Positions 42,201-51,326 of a DNA stretch of 64,000 nucleotides are shown piece after piece. Positions within the stretch are counted from its first letter, which is position 1. Every line of letters starts with the position of its first letter. The notes below the pieces were generated by a model. That model was not told the DNA's origin and searched no databases. It saw only the letters and a program-made list of their open reading frames with translations. Source of the DNA: Zavarzinella formosa DSM 19928 (GTDB lineage: Bacteria > Planctomycetota > Planctomycetia > Gemmatales > Gemmataceae); contig NZ_JH636441.1 in assembly GCF_000255705.1 (NCBI RefSeq), forward strand, positions 193,346-257,345. The letters run 5' to 3'. The position numbers were made by a program, and so were the translations under genes.

Positions 42201-45014
42201 TCAACGGCCATCGCCCTGTAAATCGTCCAGCAACCTCTCCAAGTCCGGCAGGCTGACCGGCTTGACCAAGTGACCATCGCAGCCCGCCTCGCGCGACCGT
42301 TCCCGGTCGCCGTCCTGTCCCCAACCGGTTAACGCGATGATCGTCATGTCACGGCCCCAAGACTGATCCCGAATTCGCCGGGTCGCGTCAAGCCCGTTCA
42401 TTCGTGGCATCCCCACGTCCATCAGCACGACCTCCGGCCGGAATTGTCCGGCGGCTTCCAACGCCTCTTCGCCGTTGTAGGCCGTCCGGACTTCGTTGCC
42501 CATCAGTCCCAACATCATGGAAAGGCTGTCGGCGCCATCCCGGCTGTCGTCCACGACGAGAATGCGTCTCTTCAATCCCGAGGCGGCCGGTTCGTCGTTT
42601 GGCGTCGGCTTGTCGGTGGAGTCCGGAGAGAGGATCAACTCCGGCAGCCGGATGATGAACGTGCTGCCCCGCCCCGGCCCTTCGCTCTCGGCCGTCACTG
42701 TTCCTCCGTGCATCTCCGCCAAACCACGGACAAGCGCCAGCCCGATGCCAAGCCCTCCCGTGTTTCGTTCGGTCTCGCGGTCCACTTGGGAAAACATGTC
42801 AAAGATTTTGGCAAGCGAATCACGGGGGATGCCAATCCCGGTGTCCCGCACTCTCACCACCACCACCACCCCGGCGATCCGTTCCGCGGACAGCCAGATG
42901 TGGCCGCCATGTTCGGTGTATTTGGCGCTGTTGGACAGCAAGTTGCCGAACACCTGGGCCAGCCGGGTCAGGTCAGCGTCAAGGCTGACCGGGTCCGGAG
43001 GAAGCGAGATCGTCAGTTGATGCCCTCTGGCGTCAATGATCGGCCGGGTCGCCTCCACGGCGGTGTTCACCACATCTGCCAGCAACACACGCGACCGCCG
43101 TAGTTCCATCTTGTTGCGGCTAATGCGGGACACATCAAGCAGGTCGTCGACCAACCGCACCATGTGAGAGAGTTGTCTGTCCATCATCGAACGGGTTTGT
43201 TCGACGAGGGCCGGGTTGTCCCCCGCGAGCCGCATCACTTGAAGACCGTTGCGAACCGGGGCCAGGGGGTTTCGCAGTTCGTGGGCCAGCAAGGCGATGA
43301 AGTCGTCCTTCTTGCGGTCGGCCTCGCGCAGCGAATCCTCCATTTCCCGGCGTTCGGTGACATCTCTTGTGGTGCCCGCAACCGCCTCCACTTCGCCCTC
43401 CGTCCCGAACACCGGCACGAAGATATAGTCATAAATCCGTCGGCCGTTCGTGCCGGTGAAAGGCACTTCGCCCCGGATGGGCTGCTTCGTCTCCCGGACT
43501 TGGTCAATCTCCCGGTCGTGCATTTCCGCGTGCCAGGGTTCGTAGCCGATCTCCAGGAAGGTTTTGCCAAGGTGGCCATCGGGACCGCATCCCCACATGG
43601 CAATCAAAGAATCGTTGGCATACAGAACGCGATGGTCGAGACTGAAAACGTAGACAAAGTCGGGAGTGGCCGACAGAATCGTTTCGTAAAGACGTCGGCG
43701 ACGCTCGGACTCGGCGGTCACCCGGACAAGAGTCTCCTCCGCGCGATAACGGTCGGTCAGGTCAATGCCTTGGACAAGAATGCCCGACACGGTTCCGTCC
43801 GGCGAGAAGATCGGCTGGTAGACAAACTCAAGAATCCTTTCCTCCAAGCGGCCGTCTCGCCGTAACGTGACCCGCATGTCCCGGCCCGTGAACGGCTCTC
43901 CCGTCTGGTAGACACGGTCGAGAATCTCGTAAAAGCCCTGGCCGGCGATCTCCGGAATGGCCTCTCGAATCGGCCGGCCGATGATGCCCCCTCGGCCCAA
44001 CAGCTCATAATAACGATCGTTCGCCCGCTCAAAAACGTGTTCCGGCCCGTTCAGAACACACATAAACGACGGGGCGCTTTGGAACACATCCGCAAGACGC
44101 CGACGCTCCGCCTCCACCTCTTGATTGAGGCGGTGGTTCTCAGCCTCGGCTAACTTGCGTTCCGTGACATCGCGAGCGACTTTCGACGCCCCGACGACGT
44201 GTCCCTCGGCGTCGCGGAGCGGAGAGATTGTCAGGGAAATGTCACGGCGGCGGCCGTCCTTGGTCACCCGCACGGTCTCGAAATGCTCGACCCGCTCTCC
44301 CCGGCAGATTCGCCGGATGATATCCGCCTCCTCGTCCAACCGCTCCGGCGGGATAATCAGGGTGATGTGCCGCCCCACGGCTTCGTCAGACCGATAACCG
44401 AAGAGACGTTCGGCTCCTGTATTCCAAGACAGAACGATGCCGTTAAGCGACTTGCTGAGAATGGCATCTTCGGACGATTCCACGATGGCCGCCAGCCGTG
44501 CCCGGTCCTTCTCCGCCTGCTTTTGTTCCGAGACATCCCGGAAAACAAGCACCGCTCCCGCCAGATCACCGGAATCGGCCCGGATGGGAGAGGCACTATC
44601 GTCAATTGGCCTCTCGCTTCCGTCTTTGGCGATCAGGATTGTGTGATTCGCCAACCCCACGATGTTCCCTTCCCGCAAGGCACGCAGGGCGGGATTTTCA
44701 ACCTCGGCGCGTGAATATTCATTCACGATGTGGAATATTTCGGGCAACGGGTGCCCGCTCGCCTCGGCCAGCGTCCAGCCGGTCAGAGCTTCGGCCACGG
44801 GGTTCATGAACGTCACGCCGCCATTGGCGTCGGTGGCGATGACGGCATCGCCGATGCTGGAGAGAGTAATCCGCAGCAGTTCCGATTGCCTTCGCAACTC
44901 CTCCCGAGCATCGAGGGCATCCTGATTGGCCCCCGGATCATCGACAATGATGCTCCGTGCATTTGGCGGGACAACCGGCCTCGGCAAATCTTCCTGCGGC
45001 GCATCCTTGCCCAT
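42201..45014 (-). CDS. four-PAS hybrid sensor histidine kinase with receiver, 937 aa
   Basis: Starts at the ATG at 45012-45014 with GGGAGG upstream. No membrane helix is visible. Four PAS domains follow (about 40-165, 170-290, 300-425, 440-560), each ending in RDV(S/T)E(Q/R) or DLTDR coupling motifs. The HisKA domain has H578 in LLAHELRNPL. The ATPase domain (about 675-785) has the N box and DTGIGIPRDSL and GLGIGLALV. The receiver at about 812-930 has D866 in VVLMDVGMPRMNG and a conserved K in HLVKPVSLPDL. It belongs to the large planctomycete PAS-kinase family. A 385-bp gap containing a perfect palindrome separates it from the CotH gene. The response partner is unknown. Confidence 0.92.
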   Translation of the reverse strand: MGKDAPQEDLPRPVVPPNARSIIVDDPGANQDALDAREELRRQSELLRITLSSIGDAVIATDANGGVTFMNPVAEALTGWTLAEASGHPLPEIFHIVNEYSRAEVENPALRALREGNIVGLANHTILIAKDGSERPIDDSASPIRADSGDLAGAVLVFRDVSEQKQAEKDRARLAAIVESSEDAILSKSLNGIVLSWNTGAERLFGYRSDEAVGRHITLIIPPERLDEEADIIRRICRGERVEHFETVRVTKDGRRRDISLTISPLRDAEGHVVGASKVARDVTERKLAEAENHRLNQEVEAERRRLADVFQSAPSFMCVLNGPEHVFERANDRYYELLGRGGIIGRPIREAIPEIAGQGFYEILDRVYQTGEPFTGRDMRVTLRRDGRLEERILEFVYQPIFSPDGTVSGILVQGIDLTDRYRAEETLVRVTAESERRRRLYETILSATPDFVYVFSLDHRVLYANDSLIAMWGCGPDGHLGKTFLEIGYEPWHAEMHDREIDQVRETKQPIRGEVPFTGTNGRRIYDYIFVPVFGTEGEVEAVAGTTRDVTERREMEDSLREADRKKDDFIALLAHELRNPLAPVRNGLQVMRLAGDNPALVEQTRSMMDRQLSHMVRLVDDLLDVSRISRNKMELRRSRVLLADVVNTAVEATRPIIDARGHQLTISLPPDPVSLDADLTRLAQVFGNLLSNSAKYTEHGGHIWLSAERIAGVVVVVRVRDTGIGIPRDSLAKIFDMFSQVDRETERNTGGLGIGLALVRGLAEMHGGTVTAESEGPGRGSTFIIRLPELILSPDSTDKPTPNDEPAASGLKRRILVVDDSRDGADSLSMMLGLMGNEVRTAYNGEEALEAAGQFRPEVVLMDVGMPRMNGLDATRRIRDQSWGRDMTIIALTGWGQDGDRERSREAGCDGHLVKPVSLPDLERLLDDLQGDGR

Positions 45015-45399
45015 CACCGGCCTCCCAGAATCTTCACCGCCATTGCGGGACCAGACACACGGGACGCCAAGGCACTGATGAAAATCCTCCGGCCAGAAGC
45101 AGCGCCATTACGTTCGACTCCGGTGCCGCAGGTCGATTTTTCACGGATCATGTCAACGCAAAGAGGATCCGGCGCCGGATCCTTAACGTTGCTCTTCGTG
45201 ATTGCTTCGAGCAGCCGGAGGGATCTGGGGAGGCTGCTGATCGACTCGGTCGGGATCATCATGTGCGGACGTTCTTTGTCACGGCTTGCGAGGCCAAGAA
45301 TGCGCCCCCGGAAACAGTGGGGAGCATATTCAACTGACATTCTAGTCGTGACGAAGTCCCGCAACCACTTGAAACATCAAGCCCCGCGCCGTCGCCGCC
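45015..45399. other. intergenic region, 385 bp, upstream of the kinase gene
   Basis: This gap separates the CotH gene from the kinase gene, both on the minus strand. Short frames in it (for example 45014-45364) have no homology and no ribosome site. It contains a perfect 20-bp palindrome (45164-45183) that may be an operator. Confidence 0.5.
45164..45183. promoter_or_regulatory. perfect 20-bp palindrome, possible operator
   Basis: The 20 bases AGGATCCGGCGCCGGATCCT read the same on both strands, centred on GGCGCC, about 150 bp upstream of the kinase start. Imperfect further symmetry (CAACG and CGTTG) flanks it. A dimeric regulator site or a cruciform is possible. Confidence 0.4.
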
Positions 45400-46998
45400 T
45401 CATCGTGGCGGGCCGCCTTCCCGCATCTGCTTCAATTGTTTTCGCTGTTCCGGCGTGAGCAACTCGTCGACTTTCGCGTCCGTTTCTTTTTGCAAATCGG
45501 CCAGTTTTTTCTTCTGCTCATCCGTCAGTCGCAACACTCCCTGAACCGGAGCGGCCAACAGTTCACCCGGCCGGGGCGGTCGTTGGCCGAACCCGCCAAA
45601 CCCGCCGCCGGGCGGGCCGAATCCGGCCATTTGCGGGGCATACCCGGTTGATTTGTCCGCGAGTTGGGCGGTTACGGAGGCCGTTCGCTTTTCAACAAAG
45701 GTTCGCAACTCCGGCGGCTTGGCCCCTCCAAACGGGCCGGGGAAAGCCCCCGGTTCTTTGCGGGCGGTCGCTGCCTTGGATTCCTTCACCAATGCCTCCT
45801 TGGTGGCCGCCTCCAGAACCTCCAGTTCTTTCAGCAAGCGTTCCTTGGTGAAGACAGCGGCCGTCAGTTCTTTCAGGATGACCCGATATTTCTCCTTCAT
45901 CCCCTCGACAGCCATCAGTCGGTCGGCCAGCCGGTTGCGGGGGTATGGCTTGTTCAAACTGAGATCCATTTGCTGATCGGCCGTCCCGAAAAACGCGAAA
46001 TTCCCCAAGGCGAGGTCCGTGTCCCACGGGATGAAATGAAATTGGCGGGTCTCCGGGTGGAGATAGAGGTAATAGTTGTGCCCATTGGTGAAAAAGCTGT
46101 CGAGGTTCGCCACCAAGGCCGTCGCCGCCTGGAAGCGCAAGAAAGCATCCACGTCCAAGAATGAGCCGATCTGTTTGACGAAGTCGGCGTCTTCGCCCCG
46201 GTTGACCAATTTGGTGAACGCGATCACCCGAGTTTGTTCCTCGTTGGTCGCATCTCGTTTTGGTTGATAGGTGGTTTGATACTTCGCCCAGTCGTCTCCC
46301 AAGTAATCCAACCCGCCGACACGCTCGGGCTTCATCAGCAAACCTTTGTCCGTTCCATAGTGCGCCTTCAGAAACGGCTTGTTCACTTGCTCTGTCACCG
46401 TGTACAGCCCCAATAGTTCGCGGTCGTGCCGGCCGGTCACCGTCAACGAAACCTCGGCAAAAGCCGTTCGCGGGGCGGGAACCCCGCATTCCCGGAAGAT
46501 CTTGTAGGCGAAGGCTTCCCGCAATTTGCTCGTGTCATGAACGCCGCAATGCAGGTTGAGCGTTTTCAATCCCCGGAACCGAAGGGCGTCATCGTAATGG
46601 TCAAACTCAACCTTGAATGATCGCTTCAAGCCCCGAGCGGCGGCTAGATAAGTAGAGTTTCCCTTATAACGCAATCCCACCCCTTCGACTGTTTCATCGC
46701 CAATGGAGAAAGATGCTTTCACCCACGGGAACTCGGTGCCGAACACACTCCGGTCGCTGTCCCGCTTCGGATCGGCCTTGGGGGGATTCACCGGCACGGG
46801 GTTGAACTGGAACCCGCCAACAGGGGCGGGAGGCTGCATCTTCTGATATTCGGCTTGGGTGAGGACAAGCCGGGCCTCCCAAACCTTGGCGGTGTCAAAA
46901 AAGTCGGCGCCCGCCTTCTTGGCCGGCTTGTCTTCTGCTTTCGCCGCCAATCCCCAAGCTCCGGCCGCGAGTACCATCGCCCAACGAATTGAGTTCAT
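45400..46998 (-). CDS. secreted CotH-kinase domain protein with C-terminal LTxxQ-like tail
   Basis: 532 residues from the ATG at 46996-46998; a signal peptide (MNSIRWAMVLAAGAWGLAAKA) shows export. The CotH-like domain (about 40-430) has the family's key spots: GLRYKGNST, KRSFKVEFDHY, GLYTVTEQVN and FIPWDTDLALGN (the WDxD motif). CotH proteins are atypical protein kinases; spore CotH phosphorylates coat proteins, and bacterial homologues act outside the cytoplasm. The last 110 residues are a Gly/Pro/Phe-rich linker and LRLTDEQKKKLADLQKETDA with LLTPEQRKQLKQM, a Spy-like module also found alone at 27755-28132. It is probably the last gene of the minus-strand operon that starts at 54597. Confidence 0.87.
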   Translation of the reverse strand: MNSIRWAMVLAAGAWGLAAKAEDKPAKKAGADFFDTAKVWEARLVLTQAEYQKMQPPAPVGGFQFNPVPVNPPKADPKRDSDRSVFGTEFPWVKASFSIGDETVEGVGLRYKGNSTYLAAARGLKRSFKVEFDHYDDALRFRGLKTLNLHCGVHDTSKLREAFAYKIFRECGVPAPRTAFAEVSLTVTGRHDRELLGLYTVTEQVNKPFLKAHYGTDKGLLMKPERVGGLDYLGDDWAKYQTTYQPKRDATNEEQTRVIAFTKLVNRGEDADFVKQIGSFLDVDAFLRFQAATALVANLDSFFTNGHNYYLYLHPETRQFHFIPWDTDLALGNFAFFGTADQQMDLSLNKPYPRNRLADRLMAVEGMKEKYRVILKELTAAVFTKERLLKELEVLEAATKEALVKESKAATARKEPGAFPGPFGGAKPPELRTFVEKRTASVTAQLADKSTGYAPQMAGFGPPGGGFGGFGQRPPRPGELLAAPVQGVLRLTDEQKKKLADLQKETDAKVDELLTPEQRKQLKQMREGGPPR

Positions 46999-47119
46999 GA
47001 CTCTCTCTGAATTGATGATTTGACCGGACGTTCGTTCCGACAGCGAGTCCGTATGTGAAGGACGAGGCAATCATGAAGAATCAACTTGACGCTCATCAAT
47101 CACTCATCAACCGGCCGTT

Positions 47120-48400
47120 TCACACCTCCGACAACACACCGGTGCTGCTGCCGAAACGATCCATATCGACGCCGGATTGTTGCAGCATCCGGACGAACAA
47201 ATTGGAAAGCGGCTTGTTGTTCCTGCGGTCGAAAGCCACATGTCCGGCATGTTTGAAGCCGCCGCCGGCCAGAATCACCGGAAGGTTGTCACAGGAGTGG
47301 GCCGAGGCGTTGCCCATGTTGCTGCCGTAGAAAATCGCCGTCCGGTCGAGCAGCGGGCGGCCGCCGTCGTCGGTGGCTTTCATCTTCCCGAGGAAGTCGC
47401 CGAACAACTTCATCTCGGCTTCCTCAATGGCCGCCAGTTGCCGGATCTTCGCTTCGTCCTGTCCGTGGTGGGTTGCGTCGTGGTGGCCGATGGCCACGCC
47501 TTGCAGATTCACCGGACCATAAGACCACAGCCAGAGCGCTATCACGCGGGTCGAATCTGTTTGCAGGGCAAGATGCGCCAGATCAAGCCATTGCTGGTCG
47601 CGGTCCAGCTTTCGCTGATCCGCGAGATAATCATCCATGAATGGTTTGACGGCCACCTTCGGCTTCGGTTTCCGCACCCACTCATGATCCTGTTGCAATC
47701 GTTGCTCGGCCTCCCGGATGGCATTGAGCATCATGTCGAGGCGTTGCCGGTCGCCGGGGCCAAGGGTTTTCGCCAGCGAATTCGCCTGATCGCGGACACC
47801 ATCGAGAATGCTTCGGCCCGTCTGGATTCGTTGGACCTCGCGGGCGATTTCGGCCGGGGTTCCGTCGATGAAGAGTTGCCGAAAGACCTGCGTGGCCTGC
47901 CCCTCGGCCGGGACCTTGACCCCTTTGCGATTCCACGACAACGCCCCGGTTCCCCCGCCCCCCAACGAGAGATACGGGAAGCGTGTTTCGCCGCCGAGAT
48001 GTTGAGCGGCCTCCTGATCGAGCGAGATGGTGTTCCGAATGTCCCCCATGTCCCGCACGCCCTCGGCCGCCACTCCCGTGAACAGCGCCACCTCGGCATG
48101 ATGTCCCCCCGGATAACCCCGGTGGGACATGCCGGAGAAGACGGTGAAATCCTTGCGGTGATCCTGAAGCGGCTTCAGATATCGGGTTGCCTCGTAATCC
48201 ATCCCGGCTTTCTCGGGGAAGAAATACGGGGCGTGATACCCAAGCGGCCGACTGATAAGGAGCATGCGCTTTGCCCGCATCGCCTCGGCTTTCTTCTCGG
48301 CCCCAAGACCGACGGGGAGCATGGCATCCAGCAACGGCAATCCGATGCAGACGCCTGAAGACCGAAGAAACGTCCGGCGGTTCAAAACGGGAAACCTCAT
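47120..48400 (-). CDS. DUF1552 exported protein with Tat-type signal
   Basis: 426 residues. The ATG at 48398-48400 fits a ribosome site AAGGAT; a second ATG at 48409 is less well placed. The N-terminus NRRTFLRSSGVCIGLPLLDA is a twin-arginine signal (R-R-x-F-L), so the protein is exported folded. The body matches DUF1552: SRPLGYHAPYFFPE, GMSHRGYPGGHHAEVALFTG, and late in the protein FYGSNMGNASAHSCDNLPVILAGGGF, resembling the DUF1501/sulfatase-like superfamily. In other planctomycetes DUF1552 genes pair with DUF1588/1592/1595 cytochromes; here the neighbour is a DNRLRE protein, 45 bp upstream. Confidence 0.92.
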   Translation of the reverse strand: MRFPVLNRRTFLRSSGVCIGLPLLDAMLPVGLGAEKKAEAMRAKRMLLISRPLGYHAPYFFPEKAGMDYEATRYLKPLQDHRKDFTVFSGMSHRGYPGGHHAEVALFTGVAAEGVRDMGDIRNTISLDQEAAQHLGGETRFPYLSLGGGGTGALSWNRKGVKVPAEGQATQVFRQLFIDGTPAEIAREVQRIQTGRSILDGVRDQANSLAKTLGPGDRQRLDMMLNAIREAEQRLQQDHEWVRKPKPKVAVKPFMDDYLADQRKLDRDQQWLDLAHLALQTDSTRVIALWLWSYGPVNLQGVAIGHHDATHHGQDEAKIRQLAAIEEAEMKLFGDFLGKMKATDDGGRPLLDRTAIFYGSNMGNASAHSCDNLPVILAGGGFKHAGHVAFDRRNNKPLSNLFVRMLQQSGVDMDRFGSSTGVLSEV

Positions 48401-48445
48401 TGCGGACATCCTTTGACGGGACTTGGTGACCTCATTTCCGCTCAC

Positions 48446-49861
48446 TCACTTCGGCACATAAATCACAAGCACCGCCGGGCGGTTTTTGATCTCGGCGGCT
48501 TCCCGCGTGTGGGCGGTCATGTAATCGCCGGAGTCGCCGTGGAGCATGAAGCCGTGGTTGGCGTGCTTGCCGTCGGTCCAGTATTTCACGGCTTGCGTGA
48601 AGTCCCAAGCGTTCACCTTCCCCGGCCGGCCCGGTCCCCAGGCGAGGAAGATCGGCAGAAAATCAGGGTCTTCGCCCATTTGAAACCCGCCGATGTCCTT
48701 CCAGAATTTGTCCTTGGCGTATTCAAAAGCATTCACTTCATACTCTTCCCACGGACGGTTGCACGGTTCGACCACCCACATGTTTGCCCGCTTCTCGGGG
48801 TTGTTCTCGTCGCCCGTTCGCTCGCTCACTCGGGTGACAATCAGTTGGGCGGCCAGAATATTTGATCCCGCCGGGATGCTGGAGAAATCCACTCGCATGA
48901 GCGGGCTGCGATGCCGCATGAAGATCTCCTGCGAAGCGCTTTTGCCCCGATTTCTTGCCCGTTCGGCAAACGCCGTATCGGGGCCGTGGCTGTTCCAATA
49001 GGCATCCTTCCAACCGGCGTAGGCTTGTTCGGGTTTCGTTGGGTCAAAGCCTTTTTCACCATCGCGGAGAACGGCCAAGACTGCCTTGGGGAATCGCTTT
49101 TTCACCTCGGCCAGTTTGGTTTGAAACGACTCTTCGATTTGCTCGACGGTTACCACCGGCGGTTTGTTCCAGAAGTGGGCGACGTTCCTGCCCAACTCCC
49201 GGCAACCGTCCGAGGAGGAGCGGACAGCGGAGACGGTCCAGTCGGTTCCGGCAATCGTAATCTTGGTCGGCGTTTCCGGCGCCGGTTTGTCGTTGCCCAA
49301 GCGGATATTGTCCACATGCACCGATTCCCCTTCGCGGGGGCTGTACATGAAGATTTCAAAGCGAACCGCCTTGCCCCATTTGGCGTGGACGGCGTAATCA
49401 TTGGCCCCCGCAAGGGTGGCGATGATTTCATTCTTGCCGGGTTTCAGAAACACCGTTTTTGTCCATCGGCTGATGACCGGGTCCCAGCCTTCGCCCCGGA
49501 TGCTCTTTTCCTGATGGAGCGTGAAACCGATCACGCAGTGACGGTCGGCGAACACGTCGGCTTTGAAGGTCTTGTAGGCCAGCCAATCCTGGGTCACTTG
49601 GGTGGTGGTGATCGTCGGCCAGAGGCCGCCCGCAAAAGTGAGTTTCAGGGAATGTTTGCCCGAGGTGGCATGGTCGCCGGAAAGCTCGAACTTGACCGGC
49701 GGTTCCTTGTCCTTGGCGTCCGGAAGCTCAAGGTTGGCCCAAGTCTTCAGATCGGCTTCGTTCTCGAAATCGTAAAGCGATTTCTCCGGCGGCACATCCG
49801 CAGCCGACGACCATCCGTCGGAGATTAACAATAGGGCCAACAATCCCAATGATCGCAGCAT
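48446..49861 (-). CDS. secreted protein with carbohydrate-binding-like and DNRLRE domains
   Basis: 471 residues. Signal peptide MLRSLGLLALLLISDGWSSA; the ATG at 49859-49861 has AAGGAAC upstream. Residues about 25-195 form a jelly-roll (LYDFENEADLKTWANL to HVDNIRLGND), like carbohydrate-binding or carbohydrate-esterase accessory domains. Residues about 305-470 match the DNRLRE domain, a beta-sandwich of bacterial cell-surface proteins: IPAGSNILAAQLIVTRVSE, CNRPWEEYEVNAFEYAKD and FTQAVKYWTDGKHANHGFML. The middle (210-300) looks like an independent small domain. Likely function is adhesion or surface scaffold. It sits in the operon between DUF1501 and DUF1552 proteins. Confidence 0.8.
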   Translation of the reverse strand: MLRSLGLLALLLISDGWSSAADVPPEKSLYDFENEADLKTWANLELPDAKDKEPPVKFELSGDHATSGKHSLKLTFAGGLWPTITTTQVTQDWLAYKTFKADVFADRHCVIGFTLHQEKSIRGEGWDPVISRWTKTVFLKPGKNEIIATLAGANDYAVHAKWGKAVRFEIFMYSPREGESVHVDNIRLGNDKPAPETPTKITIAGTDWTVSAVRSSSDGCRELGRNVAHFWNKPPVVTVEQIEESFQTKLAEVKKRFPKAVLAVLRDGEKGFDPTKPEQAYAGWKDAYWNSHGPDTAFAERARNRGKSASQEIFMRHRSPLMRVDFSSIPAGSNILAAQLIVTRVSERTGDENNPEKRANMWVVEPCNRPWEEYEVNAFEYAKDKFWKDIGGFQMGEDPDFLPIFLAWGPGRPGKVNAWDFTQAVKYWTDGKHANHGFMLHGDSGDYMTAHTREAAEIKNRPAVLVIYVPK

Positions 49862-49907
49862 GAAAATCGTTCCTTCCGATTCGGAGAGTCAACCGGGCGA
49901 ACTGGTG

Positions 49908-51314
49908 TCAGCCAATCAAATCCCGCAGCGGGTTGCCGTGAACGTCAGTAAGGCGTTGGTCGCGACCGCCGTAACGGAAAGTGAGTTTGGTGTGTTCGAT
50001 CCCGAGTTGATGCAGGATCGTCGCGTGGATATCGTGGATGGCCACCGGACGCTCGGCCACCGCGTTGCCGAACTCGTCCGTGGTGCCGAAAGTCGTCCCG
50101 CCCTTGAAACCGCCGCCCGCCATGAACAGCGAATAGCCGTTGACATGGTGATCCCGCCCGGCATTTGGCGAGAGACCGGGGGTGTGCGGCGTCCGGCCCA
50201 TTTCACCGGCCCACAACACAACCGTGGAATCCAACAAGCCGCGACGCTTCAAGTCTGTGATGAGAGCCGCGACGGGCCGGTCGGTGATTTTGGCATTTTC
50301 CTCATGATACTTTTTCAACTCGCCGTGCTGGTCCCAAGGTGAGTTGTTGGCATGCGTCAACGGACAGGTGATCTCGATGAAGCGCACGCCGGCCTCGACC
50401 AATCGCCGGGCGCGCAGGCATTGTAGCGAGTAGTATTTCTGGAAATCGGTTCCCGTGTCCACGCCATAGAGGGTGCGGGTTTCAGCCGTCTCTTTGCTCA
50501 CATCGGCGACGTTGGGAATGGCCGTCTGCATGCGGAAGGCGGTCTCGTAATTTCGCACCGCCGATTCGACGGCATCCCGTTCGGAGGAACCGGCCGCGAA
50601 CCCGGCGTCTTGATCCCGCAAGAGATCGAGCTTTCGCCGTTGGACGGCCTCGCGGTCGGTCGGCTTGATGTTGTCAAGCGGCGTGCCCTTCGCACGCAAT
50701 ACGGTGGCCTGATGCTCGGCCGGGAGATAAGCACTGGCGAAGTTTTCCATGCCGCCGTTGGGAACCCAGTCGTTGTTCAGCACGACATATCCCGGCAATT
50801 CCTTGGAACCGCTGCCGAGGCCGTAGGACACCCACGAACCGAAGCTTGGCGCGCCGCCGGTGACGCGCCCCGTGTGCGTCAGCAGGTTTTGTTGGCCGTG
50901 CAACGGTTGTTCGCCGACGACCGAGCGCACCACGCACAATTCATCCGCGACCCCGGCGATGTGCGGCAGAAGATCACTTACCCACAAGCCGCTTTTGCCA
51001 CGTTGTTTGAACTCCCAGGGGCTTGGCATCCATACCCGCCCGGCGCTGCTCTGGGACCGCTTGGAAACGGCCGATTCACCGATGGGTTTGCCGGCAAATT
51101 TGGCGAGGGCCGGTTTCGGGTCGAAGGTGTCCACATGGCTCGGCCCGCCGTCCATGAAACAGAAGATCACGCATTTGGCCTTCGCCGGATGGTGCATGCC
51201 GGGACCGGCGGCGTAAGCGGGGTCGGTAAGAAGACCCTTGAGGGCGAGCAGGCCGAACCCGGTCGAGGTATTGCGGAGCCAGTCGCGGCGGGAGGAGAAC
51301 GGGGTGCGGAACAA
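49908..51314 (-). CDS. DUF1501 exported protein (sulfatase-like fold), TTG start
   Basis: 468 residues. The frame begins at the TTG at 51312-51314; AGGAG lies seven bases upstream and overlaps the stop of the preceding gene, which fixes this start. The N-terminus SSRRDWLRNTSTGFGLLALKG is a twin-arginine signal. The DUF1501 core shows VIFCFMDGGPSHVDTFDPKP, GAPSFGSWVSYGLG and WAGEMGRTPHTPG and GRDHHVNGYSLFMAGGGFKGG. DUF1501 proteins are remote relatives of sulfatases and typically sit next to DUF1549/DUF1553 cytochrome genes, as here (10-bp gap). Catalytic activity has not been shown for this family; the pair is presumed to act together in the periplasm. Confidence 0.93.
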   Translation of the reverse strand: MFRTPFSSRRDWLRNTSTGFGLLALKGLLTDPAYAAGPGMHHPAKAKCVIFCFMDGGPSHVDTFDPKPALAKFAGKPIGESAVSKRSQSSAGRVWMPSPWEFKQRGKSGLWVSDLLPHIAGVADELCVVRSVVGEQPLHGQQNLLTHTGRVTGGAPSFGSWVSYGLGSGSKELPGYVVLNNDWVPNGGMENFASAYLPAEHQATVLRAKGTPLDNIKPTDREAVQRRKLDLLRDQDAGFAAGSSERDAVESAVRNYETAFRMQTAIPNVADVSKETAETRTLYGVDTGTDFQKYYSLQCLRARRLVEAGVRFIEITCPLTHANNSPWDQHGELKKYHEENAKITDRPVAALITDLKRRGLLDSTVVLWAGEMGRTPHTPGLSPNAGRDHHVNGYSLFMAGGGFKGGTTFGTTDEFGNAVAERPVAIHDIHATILHQLGIEHTKLTFRYGGRDQRLTDVHGNPLRDLIG

Positions 51315-51321
51315 GATGATT

Positions 51322-51326
51322 CTCCT
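51322..51326 (-). promoter_or_regulatory. ribosome binding site that fixes the TTG start of the DUF1501 gene
   Basis: AGGAG on the minus strand, seven bases upstream of the TTG, overlapping the stop codon of the upstream gene. This suggests translational coupling. Confidence 0.7.

Noticed and set aside
45014..45364. 116-residue minus-strand frame in the gap upstream of the kinase
   Set aside because: No homology, no ribosome site, odd composition, and the kinase start has its own strong ribosome site; treated as intergenic.
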